Shown here piece by piece: positions 10,046 to 20,969 of a stretch of DNA of 64,000 bases. The notes under the pieces are model-generated. The model was given only the letters and a program-made list of their open reading frames with translations. It was not told where the DNA came from and did no database searches. Each line of letters opens with the position of its first letter. Position 1 is the stretch's first letter. This DNA is from Mycobacterium sp. 155. Lineage in GTDB: Bacteria > Actinomycetota > Actinomycetes > Mycobacteriales > Mycobacteriaceae. The translations under genes were made by a program, and so were the position numbers. The stretch covers positions 3,980,478 through 4,044,477 of the forward strand of contig NZ_KB892705.1 in NCBI RefSeq assembly GCF_000373905.1. The letters are read 5' to 3'.

Positions 10046-11047
10046 ATGTCGAACCACTTCACCGGGCTGAGCCTCGGGCCACCGCTGGGCGATCAGCGAC
10101 TCGATTTATGCGATCTGTATGCCTTCCAGTCACCGGCAGATCCGGAGCGCACGGTGTTGATTCTCAACGCCAATCCGCAAGCCGACGCGCTGCATCCCGA
10201 TGCCATCTACCGCCTGGCCATCGACAACGACGGTGACCTGCGCAATGACATAGCGTTCAGCTACGTCTTCTCCGAACCGGTCGACGGCCGTCAGACCGTG
10301 GACGTGTACCTAGCGTCCGGCGACGACGCGGAATCGCCCGAAGCGGTGGGGGAACGGCTCTTCACCGGTGTCGAGGTGTCATTCGGGCGGGAGCCGGTGA
10401 TCGCCCGGACGAACGCCTACACGTTCTTCGCGGGCGCCCGCAGCGACGCCTTCTTCTTCGACTTCGACGGCATCAAGAACCTGTTCGACACCACCGGCGG
10501 CCGCAATTTCACCGCGCTGCACCTCAGTGGCCAATTCCCGTGGACGGGTGTGGATTCCAACATCGAGGCCAATGTGTGCTCGATGGTCTTGGAGTTGCCG
10601 ACCGAACAGCTCGGCGCCGACCCGGACATTCGGATCTGGGGTCGGTGCAGCGTGCGCATCGACGGTGAGCTCCTACACGTGGACCGGGCCGGGCATCCTT
10701 CGGTGAGCAGCTTCTTCAACACCGACGACACCAAGCTGGAGTACAACGCCAGCGTTCCGATCCACGACCGGGAGCGCTGGATGGGCCTGTTCATCCACTT
10801 GCTGGGGCACACCGGTGGCTACTCACATGACGAGGCGATCGCCGCCATCGACGCCGAGGGCATCCTGCCCGACATGTTGACGTTCAACCCGTCGAAGCCC
10901 GCCAAGTATCCGAACGGCCGGGTGTTCACCGACGACGTGATCGACTACCGCCTGGCGTCGTTGACCAAGGGTGACTGTCCGCCCTCGGGGCTCAGCCCCC
11001 ATACCGACACCCTGCGGGTTTTCCCGTATCTGGGGCCGCCGCACTGA
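10046..11047 (+). CDS. DUF4331 family protein
   Basis: A 333-residue protein with the DUF4331 opening signature (LGPPLGDQRLDLCDLYAF) and recurring beta-strand segments with polar ends (IDNDGDLRNDIAFSYVF). No signal peptide is apparent, so it is probably cytoplasmic. The function is unknown. I chose the ATG at 10046, with AGAGG twelve bases upstream, over an in-frame TTG four codons earlier. The gene converges on embB, with a hairpin between the two. Confidence 0.85.
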   Translation: MSNHFTGLSLGPPLGDQRLDLCDLYAFQSPADPERTVLILNANPQADALHPDAIYRLAIDNDGDLRNDIAFSYVFSEPVDGRQTVDVYLASGDDAESPEAVGERLFTGVEVSFGREPVIARTNAYTFFAGARSDAFFFDFDGIKNLFDTTGGRNFTALHLSGQFPWTGVDSNIEANVCSMVLELPTEQLGADPDIRIWGRCSVRIDGELLHVDRAGHPSVSSFFNTDDTKLEYNASVPIHDRERWMGLFIHLLGHTGGYSHDEAIAAIDAEGILPDMLTFNPSKPAKYPNGRVFTDDVIDYRLASLTKGDCPPSGLSPHTDTLRVFPYLGPPH

Positions 11048-11060
11048 AGTACTTTTCCGC

Positions 11061-11116
11061 CGAATGGCCAGTTATGTACGCGTACCGCGAAAAAGCGTGC
11101 AGTAACTGGCCACTCG
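11061..11116. terminator. Bidirectional hairpin between the DUF4331 gene and embB
   Basis: The perfect arms TGGCCAGTTA (11065-11074) and TAACTGGCCA (11103-11112) extend outward with one mismatch to 11061 and 11116. The element lies in the 79-bp gap between two convergent stop codons, the expected place for a shared terminator. No long U tract is present. Confidence 0.65.
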
Positions 11117-11126
11117 ACGCGAAGTG

Positions 11127-14100
11127 CTAGGGCTGGATGCGGATCTTGCCCGGCGTGTACAGCCCGCTGCGGGTGGCGGTGCCCAGGTCGATCTGCGCCG
11201 GTGTGGCGTCGACGATGGTGTCGAACCTGCGCAATGAGCCCCAGTCCCGGCCCCAGTCCTTGTTCAGATACGCCGCCATCACGTGTTGCCGCAGCAGCAC
11301 GTCTGTGATGCCCAGCAGGCCACCGTTGATGCCGTCCTCCCAGGTGTCGGTGTCCTTCATCTTGGCGTTGTAGTCCGGCGTGATGCGGAACTTCGGGACC
11401 TCGGTGACGCCGTTGGCGTGCAGCATCGGTTGCTGGCACGGGAAGGCCAGGCCGACTGCCCAATCCATCAGTACCGGCTGCTCTGAGCCGATGTACTGCT
11501 GAACGGTCTTGACCTCGGGCACCCGCGGCGGGGTGATGGCGATCCAGTCGCCCAGGCTCAGTGACTTGTCCTCGGCGATGACCCGGACGAACGTCGCGTC
11601 GGCCGGGATCTGACTGCGGTCGAACCGCAGGTTGCGCCACGACGGGATGGGCCCGAGGTCATAGGGCACCAGCCGGCCCGCGGCCACCGGTGCACCGTCG
11701 GGCCCCGGACGTCCGTATTCCAGCTCGACGGTCTGGCCCTCGGTGCGGCCGTTGAAAACGCTATTACCCGTGATGGTTCCGGCAGCGGTCACGACGACCA
11801 GCGGGCTGCCGGGATCGGGGGCGGGCAGCTGGTACCACGCCGACGCGAGCTTGCTCTCCTGCTGCGCAGACCCTTCCACGTAGCTGCCGGCCACCGGAAC
11901 CCGGGCCGGGTCCAGACCGTAGGGCAGCGGCACGGTCGAACCGTTGATGCCCGGGGTCTTCAGCTTGGCCGGAGCATCCCAGTCGGAATCGATGCCCGGT
12001 ATCGGTACGGTCAACCGAATCGCTTCGGCGACAATGTGATCCGGAACACCGTTGGGGGTGAACCCGGTCGGTGCGGTGCCGCCCAGCGGGCCCAGCGGGC
12101 CGTAGTCACCGGGCAGCGGCGTCAGGAAGCCGTTGTTGGTGTCGGGTTCGACCAGCACGTCGTCGGCCAGACCACAACCACCGCTTAGCGCCTGCAGGTT
12201 GGACGATGCATTGGAGTAGGTGCCGTGCTGGCGTACCACGCCGTAGAGCATCGAGCCGACGAACACGACGCACATGAACCCCGCCGCGAGCGGTACCGGC
12301 GCCGTGGTCAGCACCCGGGTCAGCTTGCCGCCTGTCCCCGGACGGAAATGCAGCCAGAACGCCCACAGTGCGGTGATCACGAACAGCGTGAAGAAGATGG
12401 TGCTCACGGTGATGCCACCGATGGCCGGCTTGTCGTTGTTGAACGGCACGCCGTAGCTGGAGACGTACCACCAGCCGTTGGTGGTGGCGAAACACAGTGC
12501 CATCACGAACAGCACAGCCGAGGTGAATGCCATGCGGTTGCGTGCCGACCGCAGCACCGCGGGCGACGCCAGCACGGTGACCACCGCGGCCATCGCCGCA
12601 CCCACGGCGGCGAACAGACCGAAGTGGTGCACCCACTTGGTCGGGGTGAACATCAGGCAGAACATGGTCGCGAAGATGATGCCCATCAACCGCCACACGG
12701 GTCCGCGGGCCACGCCGGGAATCCTCTTGCGCCGCAACATGATGAACATCGAGGTGAACAGGCTCAGCGCGGTGATCATGAAGCCGAACCGGCGCGACAG
12801 CGATCCGTCGACCGTCGGCAGGATCAGGTAGTAGTAGCGCAGGTTCTCGGTGTACCAGGCCTGGCTGGGCCCGATGGCCGTGCGAATCCTGGTGGCCTCC
12901 AACACCGTTGCCAGTGTTTGGTCGGCGAACACCACCGTGAGGATCACGGTTCCGGCGGCCAGCAACGGCAGGATCAGCGGCCACGTGCCGACCACCTTGT
13001 GGCGCTGCACCAGGATGCGCACGATCGGACGGCCACCGGCCAGCAACGCGGCAACCGCGATGAGCCCGGTGGGTTGGATGCCGAGGGTGAACGCCGCCGC
13101 GATGATCGCCAGCGCGGCGGGGGTGACCCTGCTGGAAATGATGGCACGTTCGATCAGCACGTAGGTGATCAGCGCGCCGGTGGCGATCTGGCCCTCGGGA
13201 CGCAGACCGTTGTTGAACGGCATCCAGGCGGCCATCAGCACCAGGCCTGCGGCCCACAGGGCGGGCTTGCTCGCGATGACGGCGGGCCCAAGCCGCGGCA
13301 GCACCTCGCGGGAGAGCAGCAGCCAGCACACCAATGCGCAGATCAGGTCGGGCAGCCGCATCCAGATGCTGGCGTCGCTGACATGGGTCATCAGCGCCAG
13401 CAGGTTGTAGAACCAGCCGAACGGGTCTTCGGGGCTGCCGAACCAGCGGAAGTAGTTCGACATGTATCCGGCGTGATCGGCCACGCGGGCCATCTGCAGG
13501 ATGTAGCCGTCGTCGGACGAGTTGGCGCCGATCACATGCCACACCAAGAACCCGCCGACCACCACCACGTCGACCGCGCTGAACGTGCGCCAACGCGACG
13601 GGATCAGGGTGTGCATCCGGCGGCCGTCGAGCCGGTCGAGGCGCCACAGCGCGAGCACCGCGATCACGGTGGCCGCGATGCCCAGCAGCATCGCCGTCAG
13701 CTTGAGCGCCGTCGGGGTGGTGGTGAACCGGGTGTCGATGGTCGCCGACAGGGAAAGTCCTTGCGGCGCAGGCCCGCTCAGGTCGGTGAAGACGCCGACG
13801 ATCGCCGGCCGCAGATTCGGGTCGGCGAAGCCCGTGCGCTCCTGCCCGCCGTCGGTACTCGTCAACCCGACGAACGTGGCGAAGGTGCCCGCCTCCGAGG
13901 ACGTGATCTCGATGCGGGAACATCCGGGGCTGCCGGCACCGCCGACCGCTTTCTCCCGGGGAACGCTGGCGATCACCACGTTGCGGTCGGTGATGTCGAC
14001 GCGCTTGCTGGTGACGTTGACGAACAGCGCGTTGAGCGGGGCCTGTCGGCCCTCCTTGGGTGCGGTGCCCAGCACCAGGGCACCTTCGGGCGGCAGTGAG

Positions 14101-14354
14101 CGGATCAGGTCACACGGGATCGTCGCCGTCATATTGACCGGCGTCTCGCTGATCAGCGGTGCGGTAACGCTGTTCAGCTGCCCCCCCTGGGGCCAGTTCA
14201 GCGTCGCCGTCGTCTGCACCACCGGCAGCAGCGGCGTCAGCACCGAGCAGACGAACCCGATCAGACCGGCGATCATGGCGACCCAGCGGGCCGTCTTCAC
14301 GTCCTTCGCCGCCGCCGGCGCACTCTCGGCGGGCTTGAGTTCCGTCGTGGTCAT
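11127..14354 (-). CDS. embB: EmbB, arabinosyltransferase (ethambutol target)
   Basis: This 1075-residue GT-C glycosyltransferase uses decaprenyl-phospho-arabinose to add arabinose to arabinogalactan outside the membrane, acting with EmbA. An N-terminal membrane segment is followed by a periplasmic domain, then a multi-pass core and a soluble C-terminal carbohydrate-binding domain. The catalytic motif [10 protein letters not shown] places the first Asp at residue 281. The methionine equivalent to M. tuberculosis Met306 is Met288 (codon 13493-13491), so the ethambutol-sensitive Ile-Leu-x-Met arrangement is retained. The ATG overlaps the embA stop by four bases; this is the last gene of the cluster. 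Confidence 0.96.
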   Translation of the reverse strand: MTTTELKPAESAPAAAKDVKTARWVAMIAGLIGFVCSVLTPLLPVVQTTATLNWPQGGQLNSVTAPLISETPVNMTATIPCDLIRSLPPEGALVLGTAPKEGRQAPLNALFVNVTSKRVDITDRNVVIASVPREKAVGGAGSPGCSRIEITSSEAGTFATFVGLTSTDGGQERTGFADPNLRPAIVGVFTDLSGPAPQGLSLSATIDTRFTTTPTALKLTAMLLGIAATVIAVLALWRLDRLDGRRMHTLIPSRWRTFSAVDVVVVGGFLVWHVIGANSSDDGYILQMARVADHAGYMSNYFRWFGSPEDPFGWFYNLLALMTHVSDASIWMRLPDLICALVCWLLLSREVLPRLGPAVIASKPALWAAGLVLMAAWMPFNNGLRPEGQIATGALITYVLIERAIISSRVTPAALAIIAAAFTLGIQPTGLIAVAALLAGGRPIVRILVQRHKVVGTWPLILPLLAAGTVILTVVFADQTLATVLEATRIRTAIGPSQAWYTENLRYYYLILPTVDGSLSRRFGFMITALSLFTSMFIMLRRKRIPGVARGPVWRLMGIIFATMFCLMFTPTKWVHHFGLFAAVGAAMAAVVTVLASPAVLRSARNRMAFTSAVLFVMALCFATTNGWWYVSSYGVPFNNDKPAIGGITVSTIFFTLFVITALWAFWLHFRPGTGGKLTRVLTTAPVPLAAGFMCVVFVGSMLYGVVRQHGTYSNASSNLQALSGGCGLADDVLVEPDTNNGFLTPLPGDYGPLGPLGGTAPTGFTPNGVPDHIVAEAIRLTVPIPGIDSDWDAPAKLKTPGINGSTVPLPYGLDPARVPVAGSYVEGSAQQESKLASAWYQLPAPDPGSPLVVVTAAGTITGNSVFNGRTEGQTVELEYGRPGPDGAPVAAGRLVPYDLGPIPSWRNLRFDRSQIPADATFVRVIAEDKSLSLGDWIAITPPRVPEVKTVQQYIGSEQPVLMDWAVGLAFPCQQPMLHANGVTEVPKFRITPDYNAKMKDTDTWEDGINGGLLGITDVLLRQHVMAAYLNKDWGRDWGSLRRFDTIVDATPAQIDLGTATRSGLYTPGKIRIQP

Positions 14355-17300
14355 GGCAGGGCCCGGATCGGTCCGGGCCGGCTGAAGCCGAACACTCGCT
14401 TTGTCCCCTGATCGATGTGGGCAATGGGTGCCGCCTCAGGCGGTACCACCGGGTCGTACTTCTCGATCGAGCCCCAGTCGCGATACCAGTCGTCGCGCAG
14501 ATACGTCGGGATCGTCGACGTGCGCAGCAGCGCCTGAATGAACAGGAAGGGGCCACCCTTCTGGGCGGACTGCCACATATTCGACGACACCACCACTTGC
14601 TTGACGTTGGGCAGGATGCGGTACTCCGGCAGCTCGGCAACACCGAGGTGCTCGGAGAACGGGCGCTGGCACGGGAAGTTCGCGGCGGTCGCGATGTCCA
14701 TCAGGATGGGGGTCTGCGAACCGAGGAACCGCTGCGCGGTCTGTAGCGTCGGCACCCGTGGCGGGGTGAACCCGAACCACTGGTCATCGCTCAGGTTCGG
14801 GTCGTCGGCGACGATGCGCGCCACGTTGGCCTCGGCCGGCGCCCAGGCCAGCGGGAAACGCAGGTTGCGCCAAGCGAATTGGGCGAACACGTCGATCGGC
14901 TGGACCGAGTTGAGCGCATGGTAGCTGCCGTCGGGACGGTGTACACCCCACTGCAGCTTCAGCGACTGGCCGTAGTGGAATTCGTGCTCCTCGTCGTAGT
15001 ACCAGATGGCGCCGGCGGCGGCGACGGTGACGAGCGGCCGGTCGGGGCTGCGGGGCGGCAGCTGATACCAGGCCGAGGTGGCCTTGGCGGCGACGGTGTT
15101 CTCCTTGTAGCTGCCCATCACCGGGGTGCGGGCGGGGTCGAGACCGAAGGGCAGGAACACGCGGGATCCGTTGATGCCGGTCGGTCCGTAGCCGCCGCCC
15201 GTGCCTGCCGCGTAGGCGATACCGACGTTGGGTTTGTTGGGGGAGCCGTCGGAATTCACGGTGCCGGGGTTGGCGACGACGGGTTTCGGCGGCTCCAGGG
15301 TGTCGCTGATCCCGTTGGGGGTGAACCCGACCGGATTCTCGCCACCGAGCGGCCCGTACTCGCCGTAGGTCTGGCCCGGTACGGGCTGCAGCATGCCGGC
15401 GTTGGTGTCGGCTTCGACCAGGACGTCGTCGGCCATCGCGCAGCTCGTGTTCGACAGCCCCGAACTCAGTGCGCTCAGGTTAGCTTTGGCGGTGGTGTAG
15501 ACGGGGTAGCGCTGGACGAAGCCCTTGGCCATCGAGCCGACCTCGAGCACAACCATGATGATCGCGACCACCAGCAGCGGTGTGGAGGCCAGTGCGCGGT
15601 TGCGCCGGGTATTGGCCACTTCGGTGTGCCCGGCGTAGTCGATGCGGAAGTGCAGCCAGCCGGCGAGCACCGCGGTGATGATGGCCAGCACCAGGAACAT
15701 CGTGGTCACGGGGTGCCCGGCGAGCACGGGCTGGCGGTCGAACCACGGCACGCCGAAGTTGCCGATGTAGAACCAGCCGTTGATCCCGGACGTCGCCCAG
15801 GCCAGCACGAACAGCAGCGCCGTCACGTACAGCGCGAGGTTGCGTCGGCTGTGCAGGCCCACCAGGGCGAACGCGAACGCCGTAACGCCGCCGAGCGCGC
15901 CGGCCAGCCCGGCGAACTCACCGAACTGCACGGCCCATTTGGTCGGTGTGAAATGCAGCAGCAGCAGGCCGATCGCGGTGACACCGAGCAGCCGCCACAC
16001 CGGGCCGCTGGCCAGCCCGGGTACCCGGCCCTTGCGCAGCAGCACAGCCATCATGCCGAACAGGCACAGCAGCATGGTCAGCACCGCGAACCGCCGAGTC
16101 AGCGAGCTGTCCACAGAATCTTCCACGGTGAGGAAGTAGTAGCGCAGGAACTCCTGGTACCAGGAGATGGTCGGGCCGACGGTGTACTTGATCCGGGCCG
16201 ATTCGGCGACCGTGGCCAGGGTCTGGTCGCGGAACACGATGACGAAGACCAGCGCGGCCGACCCGGCCAGGGCCGCCAGCGCGGGCAGTGCGATACGCCG
16301 GGCCCTCATGATGCCGACGACGGCACGGGCCCCGACCAGCAGCGGTGCCAGCGCGATGAGGCCCTGCGGGGCCAGCGTCACGCTGAACATCGCCACGATG
16401 ACAGCCACGCAGGCCGGCCACAAACGGCGTGTTCCAATCGCATTTTCTATGAGCGCCCACACCGCGAGCACGCCGAAGGCGATCAGCGGCTCCGGCCGCA
16501 GGCCGTTGTTGAACGGCAGCCAGGCCGCCAGAAACACCGCGCCGGCCGTCCACACCGCGATGCGGTTGGTGGCGAGTTTGCGACCCAGCCGGGGCAGCAC
16601 CCAGCGGCTCAACAGCAGCCAGGTGCCGATGGCGGCCAGGGTTGCGGGCACCCGCATCCATACGCTTGCGGTGCTGATGGCAGCGAAGTGCGCGAGCACC
16701 GACTGATACCAGTCGAAGGGAGCCTCGGTGGTGCCGAAGTAGCGGAAGTAGTTGGCGGTGTAGCCGGCGTCGGCGGATACCCGTGCGATGGTGAGGTTGT
16801 AGCCGTCGTCGGATGAGATGGCGCCGATCATGTGCCACAGCAGCAGCGTCCCGACGACGCCTGCGTCGGCGATCCATGTCGCAACGGGCACTCGTAGAAA
16901 TCGGCGCCACGCACCGCGCACCCGGTGGGCGCCGTGGTGGTCCAGCACGGCCAGCGCCACGATCGAGGCCACCACGCAGACCACGCCGAGCGCCATCACC
17001 AGCAGCTTGAGCGCCGTCGGGCTGGTGATGAACCGGGTGTCCACGTCTACCCGTGCCGACAGGCCGGGCTGCGGCGCCACCTTCAGATCGGTGAACACGC
17101 CGGCGACCTGGGGTTTCTTCTCGACGGCCGCGGTGCCGGTCGCGCCGGGAATGCCGGCGAAGTCAGCGCCCACACCGCCGAGGTTGGCCCAGATGTGCAG
17201 CGCGCTGCACGTCCCCGCGTTGACTGCGGCACGTGGCGCGACGGCGGTGACGGTGTCGCGGAACGCGACGAAGACGGTGTCGGCGGTGGCCCGGACGAAC

Positions 17301-17665
17301 AGACCGTTGCGGGTGGCGTCGATGCCATCGGGCGGAATGGTGGAGAACACCAGCCCGCCCGCCGCGGGCAGGGTCGCGATGGCGTGACAAGGGATGGAGA
17401 CGTCGAGGGCCTGCGGGGCCCCGGACACCAGCGGCGCCGTGATGTTGGTGATGTTGCCGTCGGTACCGGTGCCCTGCGGCCACAGGATGGTCGCAGTGGT
17501 CTGTTTGACCGGCAGCAGTGGGACCAGTCCGCACAGCACCACACCCGCGACGCCGGCGATGATCGCGATCAGGCGAGCGATGCGGGTTCGATCAGTGGCT
17601 GTATTACCTGTTTCTCGTTCATGTCGCTCATCGCCCGGCACGAGGGTCGATGGTATGCGACCCAC
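14351..17665 (-). CDS. embA: EmbA, arabinosyltransferase
   Basis: A 1104-residue GT-C arabinosyltransferase, partner of EmbB in forming the terminal arabinan motif of arabinogalactan. It shows the same architecture as its neighbours: a first membrane helix near residue 30-50 ([16 protein letters not shown]), the motif [13 protein letters not shown] at the first large loop, many membrane helices and a C-terminal soluble domain. The GTG at 17665 gives the longest form and has AGGGGA about 14 bases upstream; a second GTG at 17641 is possible. It starts 49 bases after the embC stop and overlaps embB by four bases. Confidence 0.95.
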   Translation of the reverse strand: MGRIPSTLVPGDERHERETGNTATDRTRIARLIAIIAGVAGVVLCGLVPLLPVKQTTATILWPQGTGTDGNITNITAPLVSGAPQALDVSIPCHAIATLPAAGGLVFSTIPPDGIDATRNGLFVRATADTVFVAFRDTVTAVAPRAAVNAGTCSALHIWANLGGVGADFAGIPGATGTAAVEKKPQVAGVFTDLKVAPQPGLSARVDVDTRFITSPTALKLLVMALGVVCVVASIVALAVLDHHGAHRVRGAWRRFLRVPVATWIADAGVVGTLLLWHMIGAISSDDGYNLTIARVSADAGYTANYFRYFGTTEAPFDWYQSVLAHFAAISTASVWMRVPATLAAIGTWLLLSRWVLPRLGRKLATNRIAVWTAGAVFLAAWLPFNNGLRPEPLIAFGVLAVWALIENAIGTRRLWPACVAVIVAMFSVTLAPQGLIALAPLLVGARAVVGIMRARRIALPALAALAGSAALVFVIVFRDQTLATVAESARIKYTVGPTISWYQEFLRYYFLTVEDSVDSSLTRRFAVLTMLLCLFGMMAVLLRKGRVPGLASGPVWRLLGVTAIGLLLLHFTPTKWAVQFGEFAGLAGALGGVTAFAFALVGLHSRRNLALYVTALLFVLAWATSGINGWFYIGNFGVPWFDRQPVLAGHPVTTMFLVLAIITAVLAGWLHFRIDYAGHTEVANTRRNRALASTPLLVVAIIMVVLEVGSMAKGFVQRYPVYTTAKANLSALSSGLSNTSCAMADDVLVEADTNAGMLQPVPGQTYGEYGPLGGENPVGFTPNGISDTLEPPKPVVANPGTVNSDGSPNKPNVGIAYAAGTGGGYGPTGINGSRVFLPFGLDPARTPVMGSYKENTVAAKATSAWYQLPPRSPDRPLVTVAAAGAIWYYDEEHEFHYGQSLKLQWGVHRPDGSYHALNSVQPIDVFAQFAWRNLRFPLAWAPAEANVARIVADDPNLSDDQWFGFTPPRVPTLQTAQRFLGSQTPILMDIATAANFPCQRPFSEHLGVAELPEYRILPNVKQVVVSSNMWQSAQKGGPFLFIQALLRTSTIPTYLRDDWYRDWGSIEKYDPVVPPEAAPIAHIDQGTKRVFGFSRPGPIRALP

Positions 17666-17714
17666 ATGTGAGTCCCGGTTTCCCCTGCCGCGTGGTCGCT
17701 GAGTCGTGATCCGC

Positions 17715-20700
17715 TCAGCTGGGCCGTAGCGGAGCCGGGCTCCACCACCCGCTGCGGGTGGCGGTTCCCAGGTCGAGCCGGGCCGGCACGGCGTCGGTGT
17801 ACCACGGTGTCAGCCGCTGCAAAGAACCCCAGTCCCGGAACCAGTCGTCTTTGAGATAGGTCGGCACTGTCGCGGCCCGGAACATCAACTCGGTGATGCC
17901 CAGTGGCCCGCCGCCCAGGTAGTCCATCACCGGCGAGTTGGCCTCCGCGCCGAACCGGTCCGGCAGGATCCGCCACTTCGGCACCTCGATCACGCCGTAC
18001 TGGTGGCCGAACGGCCGTTGGCACGGGAAGGCCAGGCCCACCAGCCAGTCCAGCATCACCGGATCGGTCGAGCCCACCACGTCCTGCAGGGTGCGCAGGG
18101 TGGGGATCCGCGGCGGGGTCACCGCGATCCAGTGCTGCGGGGCCAGATCGTCGTCGGTCGCGACAAGCCGGATCTGGGTGGCGTCGCTCGGGATGGCCGC
18201 CAGCGGCGCCCGCAGGTTCCGCCATGCCGGGGCTGACCCGACGTCGGCGAAGCCGAGACTGCCTCCCGGCCGGTCCGCGGCAGCCTGCTTGTCGGTGGCC
18301 CACTGGACCACGACCTCGCCCGCATTGAACCGTCCGGCGGCTGCCACCACGAGCAGAGGCCCGGCGGTATCCCGGTTCGGCAGCCGGTACCACGCCGAAC
18401 GCAGCTCCGACGGAATCTGGGTGCCGGCCCGCCAGCTGCCCAGCACCGGTGTGGTGGCGGGGTCGAGGCCGTAGGGCAGCCGCGCGCGCGACCCGTTGGC
18501 GCCTGCCGCGGCCGTGGTCCCGCCCTCGGTTCCGCCTTGGCTGGCGGTCGTGGTGCCGGATTCGGTGTCGGCGAAGTTGGTGGAGCCGGGTTGCTCCATC
18601 ACCGGGTCGGCCGAGACGTCCGACGGGATGCCGTTGGAGGTGAACCCCTGTGAGGTGACCGCACCGAGCGCCTGGCTGGGGGGCTGGTCGATCGGCGTGA
18701 GCATGCCCGCGTTCGGGTTCTCCTCGACCATCACGTCGCTGGCCAGCCCGCACGTCTTACCGGTCAGGGCCTCCAGATTGGAGCGTCCCACCGACCAGGC
18801 CGGGTACTGGTTGATCATCGCCAGAGTCAGTGACACCACCTCGAACATCACCAGCACCCACGCGGCGATCGCGAGTGGTGCCTGCACGAGCCGCTGCCAT
18901 CGGCCCGGCGGGCCGGCGGGGGACACGTCACGTCCGCTGAAGTGGAACCAGGCGGCCAGCAACAGTGCCAGCACCGAGAACCCGAGGAGGATCGTGGTGA
19001 AGCCGAAGTGCCACTGCGGGAACGAGTTCGACCACGGCACGCCGAAGTTCGACACGTACCACCACCCGTTGACGGTCGCGAACGACAGCGCCGTCACGAA
19101 CAGCACGGCCGCGCCGAACATGGCGCGGTTGCGTCGCGATTTCATCGCCGCGGCGGTCACCGCCACCGCGGCCAGCGCCCCCAGGGAGCCGGCCAGGCCG
19201 GCGAACACGCCGAAGTGATGGGTCCACTTGGTCGGGGTGAACATCATCGCGAAGAACGAGATGATCGTGATGCCGATGATGCGTCGGCTCGGACCCGCCG
19301 CAGTGCCGGGCACGCGGCCCTTCCGCAGCGACATGGCGATCGAAACCGCCAGCGCCAGAAGGAGAGTCAGCACCGCGAAGCGTCGAGCCACCGAGCCGTC
19401 GGGGCTCGTGGTGAACAGCCGCTCGTAACGGATGTGTTCGTCGAACCAGGCCAGGCTCGGACCCACGGTCGACTTGAAGGTGCTGGCCTGGATCTCACCG
19501 ATCAGCGTCTGGTCCCGGAAGATCAGGATGATGGTGACCGTGCACGCGGCCAGGATCGGAGCCAGCAGGGCCAAGTGCCCGAAGCGGGAAGTATGCCGGG
19601 CCACAATGGTTTTCAGTGGTCCGACGGCCACCAGCAACGCGCCGATGGCGGCGATGCCGGTGGGACCGGAGAACAGGGTGAGCGCACCGATGATGATCGC
19701 TATGGCGACCGGCAGCATCCGGTTGGTGGCCACGCCGCGTTCCACCGAACACCACGTCAGCAGGATGCCGAGGGCGATGATGGGCTCGGGGCGCAGCCCG
19801 TTGTTCAGGGGTAGCCAGAACGCCAGGAACATGCCGGCCGCGGTCCATGCCGCTGCCCGGCTGTGTTTGACGGCGTGCCCGAGTCGTGGGATGACCTCGC
19901 GGCTGATGACCCACCAGCAGGCCAGCGCCATCACCAGCGTCGGCAACCGCAGCCACACGCTGGCGGTGCTGACATGCGCCCACAGCGCCAGCAGGTCGTA
20001 GTACCAGCCGAAGGGGGCTTCAGGGGTGCCGAACCAGCGGTAGTAGTTGGCCATGTAGCCGGCGTGTTCGGACACCCGGGCCATGGTGAGGATGTAGCCG
20101 TCGTCGGACGTGTTGGAGCCGACGAAATGCCACCACACCAGCACAGCGCTGACCAGCGCGTCCAGCGGCGACACCGACCACCAGCGGGCCGGCAGGAAGT
20201 GCCGCTGTTTGACGCCGTCGGCGGCGTCGAGCACGTGCAGAGCGCCCAGGGCGACGATGGTCATGGCGACGCCGATGATCATCGCCAGCATCTTGAGCAG
20301 CGTGGGGGAGCTGCTGTACCGCGTGTCGATCGTGGCCGAGAAGGTAAGACCTTCCGGCGCGGGGCCGGACAGATCGGTGAAGACGCCGACGATCTGCGGG
20401 CGGAAGTCGTAGCCGCTGCGCTCACCGCGCAGCGGCGCATTGGGATCCTGGGACGGGTCACTCGACGGGCCCTGCGTAAGTCCGACGAACTCGCCGGTGA
20501 CCTTGTCGGCGTGCGCGGTGAAGGTCAGGTACTTGCATGCGGGGCTGAGCACCCGATCCAGCGAGGCGCTGACCACCGGGGTGTTGCGGACGATGACCAG
20601 CAGGTCGTTGTTGACGCGTTCGATGAGCAGACCGCGGTCGACGGCCTTGGGCGCCTGCTTGGGCACGGTCGACAGCAGGACCGTGCGCTCGCGGTACTGC

Positions 20701-20969
20701 GGGCCGACTAGCCCCGCGGCGGCCTGGCACGGCACGTTGATGGTCAGGTCGGTGGCGACATATCCGATCAGTGGGGCGTCGACGCTCTGCCAGGTGCCGT
20801 TCTGTGGCCAGTTGAGCTGCGCAGTGGTCTGCTTGACCGGCAGGAACGGGGTGGCGATGGCCATGATCGCACCGAGCAGACCGGCGACGATGGCGATGAG
20901 TCGCGCTGTCCGGTGGTTGGCGCCCGTAGCGATCACGGGTTTCGATGCTATCGGCGCGTCAACGGCCAT
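17715..20969 (-). CDS. embC: EmbC, arabinosyltransferase of lipoarabinomannan
   Basis: A 1084-residue GT-C arabinosyltransferase that elongates the arabinan of lipoarabinomannan. The catalytic loop motif [13 protein letters not shown] and the following [20 protein letters not shown] are clear, with a multi-pass core and a C-terminal soluble domain. The first position in the embC-embA-embB order also identifies it. I place the start at the ATG at 20969 (MAVDAPIAS), overlapping the aftA stop by 11 bases. A longer in-frame version would add 22 residues that only read through aftA. Confidence 0.95.
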   Translation of the reverse strand: MAVDAPIASKPVIATGANHRTARLIAIVAGLLGAIMAIATPFLPVKQTTAQLNWPQNGTWQSVDAPLIGYVATDLTINVPCQAAAGLVGPQYRERTVLLSTVPKQAPKAVDRGLLIERVNNDLLVIVRNTPVVSASLDRVLSPACKYLTFTAHADKVTGEFVGLTQGPSSDPSQDPNAPLRGERSGYDFRPQIVGVFTDLSGPAPEGLTFSATIDTRYSSSPTLLKMLAMIIGVAMTIVALGALHVLDAADGVKQRHFLPARWWSVSPLDALVSAVLVWWHFVGSNTSDDGYILTMARVSEHAGYMANYYRWFGTPEAPFGWYYDLLALWAHVSTASVWLRLPTLVMALACWWVISREVIPRLGHAVKHSRAAAWTAAGMFLAFWLPLNNGLRPEPIIALGILLTWCSVERGVATNRMLPVAIAIIIGALTLFSGPTGIAAIGALLVAVGPLKTIVARHTSRFGHLALLAPILAACTVTIILIFRDQTLIGEIQASTFKSTVGPSLAWFDEHIRYERLFTTSPDGSVARRFAVLTLLLALAVSIAMSLRKGRVPGTAAGPSRRIIGITIISFFAMMFTPTKWTHHFGVFAGLAGSLGALAAVAVTAAAMKSRRNRAMFGAAVLFVTALSFATVNGWWYVSNFGVPWSNSFPQWHFGFTTILLGFSVLALLLAAWFHFSGRDVSPAGPPGRWQRLVQAPLAIAAWVLVMFEVVSLTLAMINQYPAWSVGRSNLEALTGKTCGLASDVMVEENPNAGMLTPIDQPPSQALGAVTSQGFTSNGIPSDVSADPVMEQPGSTNFADTESGTTTASQGGTEGGTTAAAGANGSRARLPYGLDPATTPVLGSWRAGTQIPSELRSAWYRLPNRDTAGPLLVVAAAGRFNAGEVVVQWATDKQAAADRPGGSLGFADVGSAPAWRNLRAPLAAIPSDATQIRLVATDDDLAPQHWIAVTPPRIPTLRTLQDVVGSTDPVMLDWLVGLAFPCQRPFGHQYGVIEVPKWRILPDRFGAEANSPVMDYLGGGPLGITELMFRAATVPTYLKDDWFRDWGSLQRLTPWYTDAVPARLDLGTATRSGWWSPAPLRPS

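Noticed and set aside
12225..14099. A 624-codon open frame antisense to embB, and a similar 645-codon frame at 14879-16816 antisense to embA/embB
   Set aside because: Long antisense frames are expected from GC-rich codon bias. The translations are compositionally extreme and match no family, while the emb frames are unambiguous.
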